This document shows, piece after piece, positions 35,201 to 45,924 of a stretch of 60,000 nt of DNA. The position numbers were made by a program, and so were the translations under genes. The notes under the pieces are model-generated. The model was not told where the DNA came from and did no database searches. It was given only the letters and a program-made list of their open reading frames with translations. Every line of letters starts with the position of its first letter. Within the stretch, counting starts at the first letter, position 1. The DNA is taken from NCBI GenBank assembly GCA_030704615.1, contig CM060734.1, positions 62,080,042 through 62,140,041 of the forward strand, read 5' to 3'. The DNA is from Takakia lepidozioides. Its lineage: Eukaryota > Streptophyta > Takakiopsida > Takakiales > Takakiaceae.

Positions 35201-35961
35201 AGGGCCATACAGCTTAGGGGACTTCAAACTGCAAACTTACCTGCTCTTAAGTTCAAAGCCGAGAAACTCGAATTGGCAGTGTCGTCATCACCATCATCAA
35301 GACTTATTCCTCCACTTCCTTCTGGATCTGTTAACAGTTTAGAGTCTTCTCTTTTGGATTCTGCTTCGAAGTGTTCTCTCTCCTGACGTAAAGGCAGATC
35401 TGCACACAAATCATCTGTTATTCTCCGGAGTCATCCAATGCATAGCTTAGACAATCAGACACCGCAATGGCTATGGTGATGGAGAACCTTTCATTAATTG
35501 CAAAGCAAGCTTTCAAATGTCTTGTTGGCACCTTTCAGTAAACAAACTTGTCTACTGTTTACCCATGTGATTTAATTGTTCTCCGAGTATCAGGTAAAGC
35601 AACGTAGCAGGAAAATGCATGCCCTGATAATCCGTAGTGGCCAGAGACGCAGCGGCATACACCACATCACTCATCGTATGCCAATTCTGAATTTGTGTGG
35701 ACCTCATGAGCTTGGCTATCAGAAAGGTGCGTGTCACTATTAGGAGCAGTAAGGAAAAATCTGACAGGAGTTTCGAGTTTCACAAGAGCAAAACGGACCT
35801 GGCGGGAGGGGGGCAGCATTACGGGACCGATGGAGCTTGTTCCGGCGTATTGCAGCGATGGACTGAAGAAGGTCAGCCCTCTCCTGAAGGGCGACAGATT
35901 TGGAGGCTGGCCTGCGCTCTCGAGCAGCTGTGAAGGCATCTCTACGTTCCCAATCGGCCAT
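26278..35961 (-). CDS. CHR24: SNF2-family ATPase, CHR24/ERCC6L-like chromatin remodeller
   Basis: Nuclear DNA-dependent ATPase. Exons placed by phase: 35,961-35,799 (start [10 protein letters not shown]), 35,399-35,241, 34,941-34,271 ([14 protein letters not shown]; Walker [12 protein letters not shown]), 33,963-33,833 ([16 protein letters not shown]), 33,577-33,531, 33,320-33,183 (motif II as ILDE), 33,062-32,955 (GH, motif [13 protein letters not shown]), 32,658-32,603, 32,419-32,329, 32,222-32,085 ([11 protein letters not shown]), 31,818-31,735, 31,334-31,134 ([10 protein letters not shown]), 30,954-30,883 ([12 protein letters not shown]), 30,729-30,649 (RRIDGTIK), 30,481-30,363 ([19 protein letters not shown]), 29,905-29,795 ([13 protein letters not shown]), 29,631-29,562, 29,328-29,234, 29,093-28,944 ([14 protein letters not shown]), 27,292-27,166, 26,748-26,278 (stop). 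One microexon after 33,833 is unresolved. The donor after 30,363 is GC, not GT. Exons 29,905-29,234 contain about five one-base losses in short homopolymers; all other exons are clean, so assembly error is as likely as decay. Confidence 0.88.
27831..27893 (-). repeat. Short SINE-like repeat, copy a (diverged)
   Basis: Contains GGATGAAATGAAATG, then AAAACGTCTGTGGAAAGCTC and AGGGACAAAG, matching the intronic repeat family described at 29,963. It lies in an intron of the SNF2 gene. Confidence 0.7.
27937..28006 (-). repeat. Short SINE-like repeat, copy b
   Basis: Contains four GAAAT units, GGTGCTTTATAACGTCCACG and GAAAGCTCATAGAACTTATG, then GGACAAAATG. Very close to the copy at 29,963. In an SNF2 intron. 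Confidence 0.8.
28120..28163 (-). repeat. Short SINE-like repeat, copy c (partial)
   Basis: Shares CTTATTACATCCACAGGAAG and AAAGAACTTATGGGACAA with the family, but is preceded by GGAA repeats and not by GAAAT repeats. Confidence 0.6.
29963..30026 (-). repeat. Short SINE-like repeat, copy d, with 16-bp target duplication
   Basis: A 64-base insert flanked by perfect direct repeats CAAGAACTAAAGGGAA (29,947-29,962 and 30,027-30,042). Read on the minus strand it ends in a simple ATTTC-type tail (TTTCATTTCAT), as expected for target-primed retroposition. It sits in an SNF2 intron. It has no visible polymerase III boxes, so it is either a truncated SINE end or a minimal retroposon. Confidence 0.8.
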
Positions 35962-36222
35962 AGCTCACCACACTCTCAAGATTTTCCACCACAGCCTAAC
36001 CTAGGGAACTTCAATTAACGTCACCGAGTCCTTTTCATGATCTCTCAAATGCTGTAGATGCTATGCTCGGAGAAAGCGTTTGCCGGCAAAAGGAATGTGA
36101 GCACATGGAGCTAGCAAGCCAAAATAGACATTATACTTCGCTGCAATTCTTAAGAAATGAGAGGGAGTGGAAGGTTGCGAGTAGCTGTGTTTGATGTAGG
36201 ATGACAAAACAGCAAATCGATC

Positions 36223-36226
36223 GAGC

Positions 36227-36251
<25 letters not shown>
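36223..36251. repeat. (GA)n microsatellite in the SNF2 upstream region
   Basis: About 14 GA units, i.e. a pyrimidine (TC) tract in the sense of the SNF2 gene, roughly 265 bases upstream of its start codon. Such tracts are frequent in plant core promoters and 5' leaders; regulatory use is inference. Confidence 0.7.
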
Positions 36252-36257
<6 letters not shown>

Positions 36258-36589
36258 GTCCACGACACTTTTAGCGGGAAATGTTTGTGAAGGACATGTT
36301 TGAAACGCGTCCTTGGCAACGGTGCACATAATGACCTTGTCCGACTGCCCGGCCCACAGCCCGGTACATAGCAGCGTGCCAAGGTGGAGTCTGGGCAATT
36401 CGCACGGAGGGATGTATCCGGGTGGGTTCACATTTCTGCCCATCCCTGCGCCTCGAGATTCCCATCAGCTAGTGGAAGAATCTGCACAAACTGAATTCGT
36501 AAGTAACTGAGGTCAAGCTTGATGAAGACATCATACGAGAAAGCATTCCGTTGCTGCTGCTCTAGCCCCCTGTGCAACACAGATATGGC

Positions 36590-36783
36590 ACGTGACTGTG
36601 CTTGAGAAAGGACGCGGGCGCACACAAAATCCGACAGCATCAACATGTTGACATGGTCCTTTACTGAAGGGTGCTAATGAGCTTTCAACAACATTCATGC
36701 AAGTTGTTTTGGGCTCCACTGAGCTCTACACGGTGAGGAACAACGACTGTGCTTGATAAAGGACGCGGGCGCACACACATGCA
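36590..36783. repeat. Direct repeat, ~38 bp, 150 bases apart
   Basis: TGTGCTTGAGAAAGGACGCG followed by GGCGCACACA at about 36,597 recurs at about 36,748 with one change (GATAAAGG). No gene is seen between or around the two copies. Confidence 0.8.
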
Positions 36784-38039
36784 GGGTGTGTGTGTACGGA
36801 GGGGGCGCGGCGACGTGCGCTTTATTTCTATGAAGCCGACACTGGTATTTGGTATTCTCCTGGGGACTCTTGAGTTCATCATTAAGATGCAGTGGCGTCT
36901 ACATGCAGGTCAAGCAGTACGCATAGAGCAAGGACTTCATATCAGAGCCTTCGCAGTGGTGGGACAACAGCTGTGAGAAGGTGTGTTGATGTGTTTTGAT
37001 ACGAATGTTCTATAAAGTCCTAGGACCTTCGATGCTACTCGGAGTGAACTGCTGAAATTCTAGTTGCGCAGACTGGAATATCTCACTTGCTTTGAGTAAG
37101 AACTTCAAGGTCTGTCAGATGTGCGGTCGTGGCTTACTTTGTTGGGTTACTAACCCACAACAGCCTCTTAAGTTGGTTGATTCAAGCTTGTGGAGTCTTC
37201 TGTATTAATATCAAAGGTCACCAGACACCAGACAAAAGCCCAGAAGGTTCTTTGATTTAAGAGTTGGACTAACCCCTGGGGTAAAGAAGAGCTAGCTACC
37301 ATTACGCAAGTTCTAGCACACTTGATGATGTATTGATCGCAAAGTAGGGGTGCAATTCGGGTTTGAATGTTGGAGCTCCATTGAAATTTCAATACGAAAG
37401 TCCAGATTCTGCCGGACTGGAAGATTATGTTGGAAGATAGAGTCGGTCCAAACAGAGGCTGTGGAAGAATGTGAGAATCATCAACAATGAGCTTGACTTG
37501 AAGGATCGCCTTGGCCAACACAAGCTTCTTGAGTACCCTCTGCAACATCTGTCATGTTTGTATGTTTCTTGTGGGAATGAGGCAGGGCAGTGTAGTTTGC
37601 AGAAATGTTATCCAAAGCTACTAAAGCCGTCATCATTTGAGAGACTTATACAATCAAAAGCTGCCATCGTTCTCATGTTCTTGCTGTTGCAGGTCAGATG
37701 ATGATAGCTCAAAATCTCTGGCAGGAGTTCTCAGATACTTCACAATGGTCAGGCAATAGGTGTGAAAAGGTGAGGCCATCTTCATTTAGAACTTGAAAGA
37801 GGGGTCTGTAGATAAAGCTGTAATGAGGATGGGCTGTGGGACTGGATTGTATTTCCAGCTGCTTAGCCTTATGGAAGTCAGTCTCTACCCACTGGAAAGT
37901 AAGTCTCACCTGTGGTGTCAGTAAATTTCTTCCTTGTTACAAGTGCAAGAAGGTAACTTTCTATCATTTGAAAAAGGCATGGAACACTAGTGGTTTTATC
38001 CCTGTCTATCGAGGTCATGGTTGAGTATGGCTCCCATCC
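36784..38039. other. Intergenic stretch without a recognised gene
   Basis: Several frames of 60-126 codons exist on both strands but none shows a known motif. One candidate is a minus-strand block at 37,909-37,709 that follows a possible ACCACAG acceptor and runs to a stop (RLTFQWVETDFHKAKQLE); it could be a terminal exon, but nothing supports it further. Confidence 0.35.
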
Positions 38040-38644
38040 TTCATGCTCCCGCATTTAGCATACATGTCAACAATTGTATTCTCCATAATGATATCCGGAG
38101 GTTTTCCAGCTGTGATGATGTCAGCATGGACCTATTTCCCCCTTTCCAGCACTCCTAGTCTCGCACACACATTGAGGACAAAAGTGAATGTGACCCTGTC
38201 AGGCATCCCCCTTGCCTGTTGCATTCCTTCATAGTTTTTGAAAGCCTCCTCGACACATCCATGCCTGGCATATCCTGCCATCATCATGGTCCAAGTAAGC
38301 ATATCTCTTCGAGGCATCTTGTCAAACACTTGGCGCGCATCCACCATGCTCCCACACTTGGTATACATGTTGACCAGGGTGTTGAGTAGGAAAATATTTG
38401 GCTTAAATCCACTTTGGATGATGTGCGCATGTACGTGCTTTCCCTCTTCAAGGCCTTTCATGCGTATGCAATCCTGTAAGAGACACACGTATGTCTTGGA
38501 GCCGACCTGAATGCCTTGTTTGCTCAAAATCTGCAGAGCATCTTTAGGTCGCCCTGAGAGTCCCGTCATATCCCCACAAGAGCTCAAGGTGTGCTTGTTG
38601 ACTCCCTCCCTTGGTCCTCTGTCAAAAGCAGTGGTAATTGTCAA
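38040..38644 (-). pseudogene. PPR gene, N-terminal half (inverted segment)
   Basis: Minus-strand PPR motifs: KTYVCLLQDCIRMKGLEEGK, HIIQSGFKPNIFLLNTLVNM, MYTKCGSMVDARQVFDKMP, VTFTFVLNVCARLGVLERGK, ending at about 38,040 with DMYAKCGSMKD. It resembles the PPR pseudogene at 4,784-7,078 closely (same QSGF..P block), so the two are paralogues. The text stops in mid-repeat and its logical continuation lies on the opposite strand at 38,712. Confidence 0.85.
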
Positions 38645-38711
38645 AGTACTATTCTCATTCTTCTATTTACATGCGTGTGGAAGATATATCTGTCCTTAAG
38701 GTGCAGACATA

Positions 38712-39880
38712 GAGAGTTTGACAATATGGCTAAGAGAGATGTGGTCTGATGGAGTGTGATGATCTCAGGATATGCTCAGCATGGGTGTGGTAGGGAGGCT
38801 TTGGAGATCTATGAGCAAATGCAACAGGAAAGAGTGATGCCAACAGGGTCACATTCATTTGGATTCTCATTGCATGTGCAAGCCTAGGAGCCCTGGAAAT
38901 GGGCAAAGACGTGCATCGTGATGTTATAAAAGCTGGAATCCAGTCATATATTAATTTACATTGGTGGACATGTACGCGAAATGTGGGAGCATGAAGGATG
39001 CAAGTCAAGTGTTCAACAATATGGCTCAATGAGACGTGGTCTCATGGAATGCCATGATAGCAGGATTTGCTCAGGATGGGTGTGGTACAGAGGCTTTGAA
39101 GATCTATGATCAAATGCAACAGGATGGGATGATCCCCAGCAGGGTCATATTCATTTATCAGGGTGAAAAGCACCACAATCTTACAGAAGCAAACGATCGC
39201 TGCACCACAGGCAGTGCAACTACTGAAGGAGCTGCGATTGGAGGGATTGCTACGCAAGGACTGGTCCTTGCATCATCGGCAGTTCATGATACAATTTCTT
39301 CAAAACTTTGAGCCTCGGACAGGAGTTACTCAGGTGAGGGGAGTAGATATAGAAATTACTCCCCAGTACCTGCAGCAACTGTTTGATTTGCCATCAGGAC
39401 ATGTATCCTCAATGCATGTGCTGACATAGGAGCCCTGGAAATAGGCAAAGAGGTCCATGCTGACATCATCAAAGTTGGAATTGCACCGGATGTAAACTTG
39501 GAGATTGGCCTTGCTGACATGTATGCAAAATGTGGGAGCATGAAGGATGTAGAAGCAGTTTTCAACAATTTGTGGTTTCATGGAGCGCAATGATTGCAGG
39601 CTATGCTCAGGATGGGCGTGGTAGGGAGGCCTTGCAACTATTTGAACAAATGAAAGATGCAGGTGTAAAGCCCAATGGTATTACCTTTATATCTGTTCTC
39701 TCTGCATGTAGCCATATGGGCCTAGTAGATGAGGGCCATCACTGCTTTGGTTCCATGACCCAAGATTATGGCCTCACACCTACGTTGGAGCATTTTGCTG
39801 CATCGTGGACCTTCTTGGGTTTGGAGGGCGATAAGCTCAGGCAGAGTGCTCAAAGACCAGCAAGCATGACAGCCACCTAA
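38712..39880 (+). pseudogene. PPR gene, middle part, broken and interrupted
   Basis: Plus-strand PPR motifs: REFDNMAKRDVV, MISGYAQHGCGREALEIYEQ, ACASLGALEMGK, then MIAGFAQDGCGTEALKIYDQ, ACADIGALEIGKEVH, DMYAKCGSMKD, MIAGYAQDGRGREALQLFEQ, GITFISVLSACSHMGLVDEG and YGLTPTLEHF. Several stops and frameshifts interrupt it. A foreign ~248-base fragment sits at 39,156-39,407. The E and DYW regions are missing after 39,880. Confidence 0.85.
39156..39407 (+). mobile_element. Captured fragment of the Athila-like element's 3' ORF
   Basis: Encodes KSTTILQKQTIAAPQAVQLL and LFDLPSGHV, almost the same as the 3' ORF of the element at 46,692-59,578 (minus-strand 51,160-50,910), with roughly 10% nucleotide differences by eye. 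It is bounded by a 4-base direct repeat TATC (39,156-39,159 and 39,404-39,407). The fragment has no element end, so it is not a normal insertion; it fits break repair with captured filler DNA. Confidence 0.85.
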
Positions 39881-40738
39881 AGGATGCTCGCCCTAATATG
39901 GCTTCACTGCTGCCTACACGGTGTTGGGGCTTGCTTGTGAGATTGTAAGAGACTTTGTGCTTGAAGAGTCGGGAGTGCACACTGGCATGTTTGGGCTGTT
40001 TGGACATTTGGACCTGCATTAGCTCGCTGAGTGTTTGCCCATGTCAGGTTCAGAAAGAAAACCAGATTCTCTGAGAATCTCACTCCTGTAGGTGGGTACA
40101 CTGCCAATGTCCACAATCTCACACTGCCAATTCAAAACTTGGTTTTTTTGTTCTAGTATATCTGGGCTATTGAATCCTTGCTTCCCGATAGATGGCGCCC
40201 CTTGCGGTCTGGGGGTCCGTGGCACGACGACATTCATGGCTTGCCGCAGCCATTTGTGCTTCCAAACCTACTCGCTTTTGTTCCTCATTCTGGGAGTCTG
40301 CCTGCCGCCACATGTCCTCTTTCCTCAGACCGTCTTCAGAGCTTTCCTGGGCCAGTGGGACGAATGATTCAGTCGGTAAGTTCCGTCTGACCACTCTTTG
40401 CACACTGCATGATGGTCGGTAGCATAAAGATGGTGTGCAACACTAACACGTAACCAGCTCTATCTATCACTGTGGTTGGATTTCGTTCAAAAACTATCAA
40501 TCCAAGCATAGTTTGAGACTGGAAGTCCAAGCAATTGCAAAAATTTGAAATTCGTGTCGTCAAGCCAAGAAAAAGAGAGAAAAGCGTATGTTGTCACCGA
40601 GCGAGCACCTTTGTGTCTTTGCTGGTACTAAATTGCTGTAAAATGTCCGCTCAACAGCTTCAACCAACCGTCACTTTGTCGCATCCAGACCTCCATATTA
40701 GCAGACTCGACCTTGACAAAGAAGGGAATTTAAGGTGT
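39881..40738. other. Intergenic stretch
   Basis: No gene recognised; short frames on both strands overlap one another without known motifs. Its right end is the truncation point of Athila-like copy A at about 40,739, where GTAACCTGCAAGTAGTAT starts to match copy B (53,158). Confidence 0.4.
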
Positions 40739-41171
40739 AACCTGCAAGTAGTATTTTTCTATTGGTAGTCTCATCTCCAAAATGACCTCCAGCCACTCCT
40801 TTATGAACTTCTTCCAGAACTTTATTTACTTCATGGTGGTACAAGCATCGTTTAAGAACTCCATCAGGTCCTAGCTTATACAATCTGCCATCTATCATAG
40901 TGTAGGGTAAAGCCTTGATAGCTATTCTCTTCCTCTGTTCTTTCTTATAATTGGGTGGGCATTGACCATGAGTAAGGTAGTATTTGATGGGCCACTGCCA
41001 ATCTAGCCAATGATCTGCACTTCCCTGCACCTCCACTGCAAATAGACTCGCATCAGGTAATTGGTCGTCTACTCCCGTGGCGGGCTCTCCTGTTGATAGG
41101 CGTAACAAGTGATTTGCCACAAGATGCAAATGGCCAAGCTTGTAAACAACTTCGAATTCAAACTCATACAA
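40739..41171 (-). pseudogene. Copy A integrase N-terminal region
   Basis: Reads from the RNase H-integrase linker (HLVANHLLRLSTGEP) into the zinc-binding start (CLYHHEVNKVLEEVHKG, GGHFGDE) and ends at the breakpoint after KILLAG. Confidence 0.82.
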
Positions 41172-41180
41172 GATTATTAA

Positions 41181-42600
41181 TCATCTCGTTATCTTGTCAC
41201 TTATCAAAGGCTTGTTCACCAGATAAATCAAAGCCTGATGATCCACATAAAACATAAACTTCCTTCCCAATAGGTAATGCTTGAATTTCTTGACTGCATC
41301 AATCATTGCCAATGCTTCTCTTTCAGTTGTGCTATAGTTCCTTTTAGCACTGTTCAACAACCTGCTAGCATAGTACATAGGTGAATCTATGTTTCCTGTG
41401 ACATTTTGGGCTAACACAGCTCCCAATGCTTCTCCTGAGGCATCACAGTGTACATGAAATACTACATGCTAGTGAGGGTTAATCAGCACAGGTGTAGTTG
41501 TTACTGACAATGTAAGTGCTTCAAATGCTTGTTGACATTCAGCCGTCCATGCAAACACTGCATCCTTCTTCAAAAGCTTGTTCAATGGAGCTGTCATCTG
41601 TGCATACCGTTTGACAAACCTTCTATAATAAGTAGTTTGTCCAAGGAACCTCCTTAGACCCTAAACGTTACTTGGTGGTGGTGAGGCTTTAATAGCCTCT
41701 GTCTTTCTAGGATCCACAAGTAGTCCCTTCTTACACACAATGTGTCCCAGTAGTATCCCTGAATTCACACAGAAAGTACACTTTTTCGGATTCAGACCAA
41801 TACCTCTCATCCTGCATGTGGCCAAACATAATTCCAACTTCTGCAAGTGCTCATTCTTAGAGCTGTACACACTGAAGTCATCTAAGAACACTTGCATAAA
41901 ATCATCCAAATACTCATAGAAAGATTCACTTATCACTCTCTGGAAAGTTGTTGGTGCATTACAAAGTCCAAAAGACATGACTTTATATGCATATAGGCAC
42001 TCCAGTCTGTGATGAAAGTTGTCTTTCCCTGATCTTCTTCCGCTACTTGCACTTGGTTATATCCACTGCAGCCATCCATGAATGAGTACATCTCATGGCC
42101 TGCCATAGTGTCCAGTACAGCTTCTATGAATAGCAAGGGAAATGGATCTTTCTTTGTACAAGCATTCAACTTCTTATAGTTCACACAAACTCTCAGTTTG
42201 CCATTCTTCTTGGGAACTATCACAATGGGTAATAGCCAAGTTGTATACTCTATCGGGTATATGAACTTAGCCTTAGTCAACTTCTTGATCTCTTCCCCAA
42301 CCTTCTATGCATAGTTAGGATTCATCCTATACCTTGCCTATTTGATTGGCACTGACCTTGGTTCCAGTTCAATCTTATGCTGACAAACCTCAGGGGGTAT
42401 CCCTTCATATCCTCATAGCTCCAAGCAAATAAGGCCTCTAGCTTCCTCAAAGAATTCTGGCTCCAAGTCAGCCCCTACTTTCACCATTCTTGGTTACTCC
42501 TCAGTTCCCACATTCACTTCTCTCACCTGCTCTTCAGCTGTGATTGTCTATCCAGCCACTACTTCATCTTGTAAATTCACAGTGGCTGGTTTATCTAGGA
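41181..42600 (-). pseudogene. Copy A reverse transcriptase and RNase H
   Basis: RT motifs KNGKLRVCVNYKKLNACTKK and the Athila-type catalytic block FLDDFSVYSS, then RNase H (GAVLAQNVTGN, STTEREALAM, FYVDHQALIYLVNKP). Broken by frameshifts and stops at about 41,980, 41,660 and 41,460. Confidence 0.88.
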
Positions 42601-42698
42601 TTTCTATTTCTCCCTCTCTTTCCTCATAGAAATGTGGTGGGTAACTACTTGTTTCCCCCTCAATTGGTGTTGTTGTTACTGCACCACAGCAGATACAT

Positions 42699-44030
42699 TT
42701 AAAGCAACTCAGGCCTCCCAGTTGCATTCTGCAACCTGCTCCCACTCTGGGTGTGCAGCAAACAAGGTAGCTTCCTACTCCTCATCAAGTCTTCCTCTCC
42801 AATCATACTCCCTGACTCTACGAGGTCTTTTGGTAGCAGGTAGCCTACTAGATTTCTTAGTGGTGACCTGTATCTTGTGCTTCCCATCATGCACAGTCAG
42901 TAACTGGGAATTCCTAACATGGAATACCCTGGCCTGTTTCAGCCATGGTCGACCCAGCAATAAAGAGTAAACTTCCATGACTTCATCCATTTTCAACACA
43001 GTCACTGTGATCTTAAATATCATCTTGTGAATATGTATCTTAACTCATCTTATCAAGCCTAATGGCTGTACACTCCTTTTAACTGCCATTGTTACTGTGA
43101 ATGGGGCTGGTTTCATGCTACTTAGACCAAGCTTCTGCCTTAATTGGTCTGTTATATTATTCACTCATGAACCTCCATCTATCAGTACATCAGTCAAGTC
43201 TGTGCTTCCAATTCTCAGTTGGATTACTGGCATAGAATCATCAAAGTCCATGACTGTTTCTCACCCTTCAGGCTTCACATTATAACTTGTCACCTTGCTG
43301 CCCATGTCTGTATTCTCTGTTACATGAGCAATCTGATTGATTGCTTGATACAGCCTGTGCCTACAATGAGGTGCCACAGCCAATAGTTGTCCAATGATAA
43401 CCTCAGCTTTGGACTGGCATATTACTTCAGCCAAAGTCCCTTCATTACCTTGCACTTGTGCAGCTTCTTGCTTCACTTCATTTTCACCCTCTTCATCTTC
43501 TATTTCAGAATCAGAGGAATCTGCCATAGGCATATTAATATTCTTCTGTATTTCCCTTATGGTATCCGCCACTTCCTTGTGCAGTTCCTTCTCATCTCTC
43601 CAAGCCTCATCATCTTCAGGCACATCACTGCCATCTTCATTAACATCTTCTTCCTCATCTACTGGAGGTATTAGCTTAGCTTTGCTTCTGGTCACTATCA
43701 TTGTACTTACTTCTGGTACAAAACATGGCCTAACCATGTGAGCTGCCACCACTGGGCCCTCATTCACATGAGCTCTCATCTCATTCTGGTGTCTGATCCA
43801 GAATGGGCAAGCTGCTTTGCGATATCCTACCTGGTTACAATAATAACATAGCTCTTCACCATTGGGTCCTCGTCATTGGTCTGCTCTGGGATTATTTCTA
43901 TAATCCTGATTCCCTGGCCGGTAATTCTCCCTGGGATTACCCTGATAGTTGCCTCTGGGATTGCCTTGGTAACTCCCTCTTGGATTACCTCTCCCTGCCA
44001 TACCATTGTTATAACCACCATCCAGTTCAA
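42699..44030 (-). pseudogene. Copy A gag end and aspartic protease
   Basis: Zinc knuckle remnant (CYYCNQ equivalents at about 43,850 in a shifted frame), acidic stretch DEEEDVNEDGSDVPEDDEAW, then protease VLIDGGS followed by a stop where copy B has Gly, and SLLLGRPWLKQARVFH at about 42,950. Several frameshifts and stops. Confidence 0.8.
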
Positions 44031-44336
44031 TCTTATGCTAACAGATCTCAGGTGGTATCCCTTTCAGATCCTCATAGCTCCAAGCAAATACATCTCTGTA
44101 TTTGATGAACAGACTCTTAGTTTCCTCAAAGAATTTTGGCTCCAAGTCAGCCCCTACTTTCACCATTCTCGGTTCCTTCTCAGTTCCCACATTCACTTCT
44201 CTCATTTGCTCATCAGCTGTGATTGTCCAACCAGTCACTACTTCATTCTGTAAACTTACAGTGACATTCTAACTTTTTCATTACTTTAATCTGAGTGTCC
44301 CTCCAGTCAGCGCAAAAGTTTGGCTGCACAACAGTA

Positions 44337-44448
44337 GGTCATGACTGATTGTTCTGAGCGGGCTGAGTGCTTAGAGATATCCAACTCTTCTATCTTGGAG
44401 TTTCCACCTCGGATAGCGAAGGGATGGGTGAGTAAAAGCCGCTCGACA
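44337..44448 (+). repeat. Athila-like LTR end fragment, inverted relative to copy A
   Basis: Its reverse complement starts TGTCGAGCGGCTTTTACTC and matches the first ~110 bases of the LTRs at 46,692 and 58,759 as written on the plus strand. It ends exactly at the LTR terminus (CGACA at 44,448), next to gag of methyltransferase-gypsy copy 2, so it marks an insertion edge. Its orientation is opposite to that of copy A's coding region, so it belongs to another, plus-oriented Athila-like insertion. Confidence 0.85.
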
Positions 44449-44449
44449 C

Positions 44450-45924
44450 AAGGAGATACAACGAAGCGGGGCTCCTAGCCAACAACCACCACTATCCCAA
44501 TGTGCTCAATGCAACAATGGGGCTCAGGCGAAGCCCAGGGAAGGACAGAGAGGATCTCAATTGCAGAGGTCACTTCCTTCATTCTCAGACCAACAACAGT
44601 CGGGTGTGATATGTTGGGATTGTGGAGGACCCCATGTTAAGAGAGATTGCCCAGAGAGAGGCAAAGGGTCAGCACAGGCACAGCCTACACAACTACAGTG
44701 TGGGCATTGTGGCAAGTATGGGCATGAGGAGGCCCATTGTTATGACCTGCATCCTGAGCTACGTCCAGGCCAGTTCCAAGGAAACAATGGTGGCCGAGGA
44801 CGAGGCAATGTAGTCCAGAGAGGTAGAAGAGGCAGAGGTTGCGGTGGAGGTCGTAACCAAAACCAGGGAGCACAAGGTCAAGGTCAAGGTCATGACCAAG
44901 GCATGGTGGATAGGCTTGCCCAGCTAGAGCAACGTCTTGCTACCATAGCCACTACGCATGTTGCGCCAGCTCCAAGGCCTGAGGTTCAAGCCTCACCTAC
45001 ACAACCTCCTATGCCTAGGGAAGACCAGATTGGTATGGGCTTCATGTGTGGAGCCGCACTTACAGGACCATTGCATGTGGACTCTGCAGCTGAAGTCACT
45101 CGAGCAGCAACGCGTGCTCCTGAGCCAAGAGGAGCAGATATGGATTTTGATCCACAAAAGGAGGAAGCAAGTCGACAGACAAGGCTTCCACAGTCTTTCA
45201 CATTGGCTGAGACAGTGCCAACTACGCCATCGATGGTACCCGCTCGCCCAAATGTGTCAAAGATAGAGCCACAAGTGTCAGTGGGGAGAGTTGGTGTGGC
45301 TCGAGAATTGCCAGTGGGTGGTGCTACAAAGCAAGGTGCAGCCAGTACATTGTTGGGGGCTGCTACGGCTGTTTGCCGAGCTCCATTGTTTTCTTCAATG
45401 ACCATTGCAATGCCAGGGATTCGGCCAGCTGCTGTATTCAGACTAGCAGCTAGACTTTGTGAGAGTGGTGATGCATTGGCACTATCTGCGGGGATAGCGG
45501 ATAATGTGCAGTGCATGGATGCCCTGGACTCAAAGGTAAAGATAGCCACAGCTGCACCATGGCAAGCGGCAGTTGCAAGGTTGCAGGAGTTGCCAGCTAG
45601 ACCAGCCATTGAGCGTAGTATGGTAACTCCTGGGGTAGTCCTGGTGGACAATCAGGATGGTGTGTTTCAGTTGGGTGGCCCAGCCGGGAGGAGGTATAGG
45701 TCACTGTAGGTCTTGTTAGACTCGGGAGCACAGCCATTGATGTTGGGAAGAGCATCAATTGCAGGCTTAGGCCTTACAGAGGCAGATTTGGAGCCTTGCC
45801 CTTTCCAAATTCAAACATCTTTGGGCGGTTCAGAGAAGACACGAGGGATTACACGCCATGAGCTCTTCATTCGATTGCAGCCGGATCATCCTACGGACGG
45901 CTCAGTCATGAGAGCTAAGCCATT
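44450..45924 (+). pseudogene. Gag nucleocapsid and protease, copy 2
   Basis: The frame is open from the breakpoint. Two zinc knuckles: CWDCGGPHVKRDC (a CX2CX3HX4C variant, about 44,609) and CGHCGKYGHEEAHC (standard CX2CX4HX4C, about 44,701). A Gly/Arg/Gln-rich RNA-binding tail and a short coiled coil (DRLAQLEQRLA) follow, then a long linker. Protease reads VLLDSGAQPLMLGRA at 45,710-45,755, preceded by a TAG at 45,707-45,709 where copy 1 has Trp. A single G lost near 45,920 (GCTAAGG versus GCTAAG) shifts the frame. Confidence 0.87.

Larger units (their letters stand above)
40739..44275 (-). mobile_element. Athila-like Ty3/gypsy element, copy A (truncated, rearranged)
   Basis: Homologous throughout to copy B at 46,692-59,578. 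Order along the minus strand: a displaced pre-RT segment (44,268-44,021), the end of gag with a zinc knuckle (44,020-43,790), acidic gag/protease linker, protease, pre-RT, RT, RNase H, and the integrase zinc finger, stopping at 40,739. Integrase core, 3' ORFs and LTRs at either natural position are missing. The pre-RT segment is present twice (44,268-44,021 and 42,600-42,400). Confidence 0.88.

Noticed and set aside
37168-37548. 126-codon minus-strand frame
   Set aside because: No motif, no start context and no splice-phase partner; typical chance frame.
40019-40403. Overlapping minus-strand frames with an Arg/Glu-rich text
   Set aside because: No recognisable family and frames open on both strands; insufficient support for a gene.
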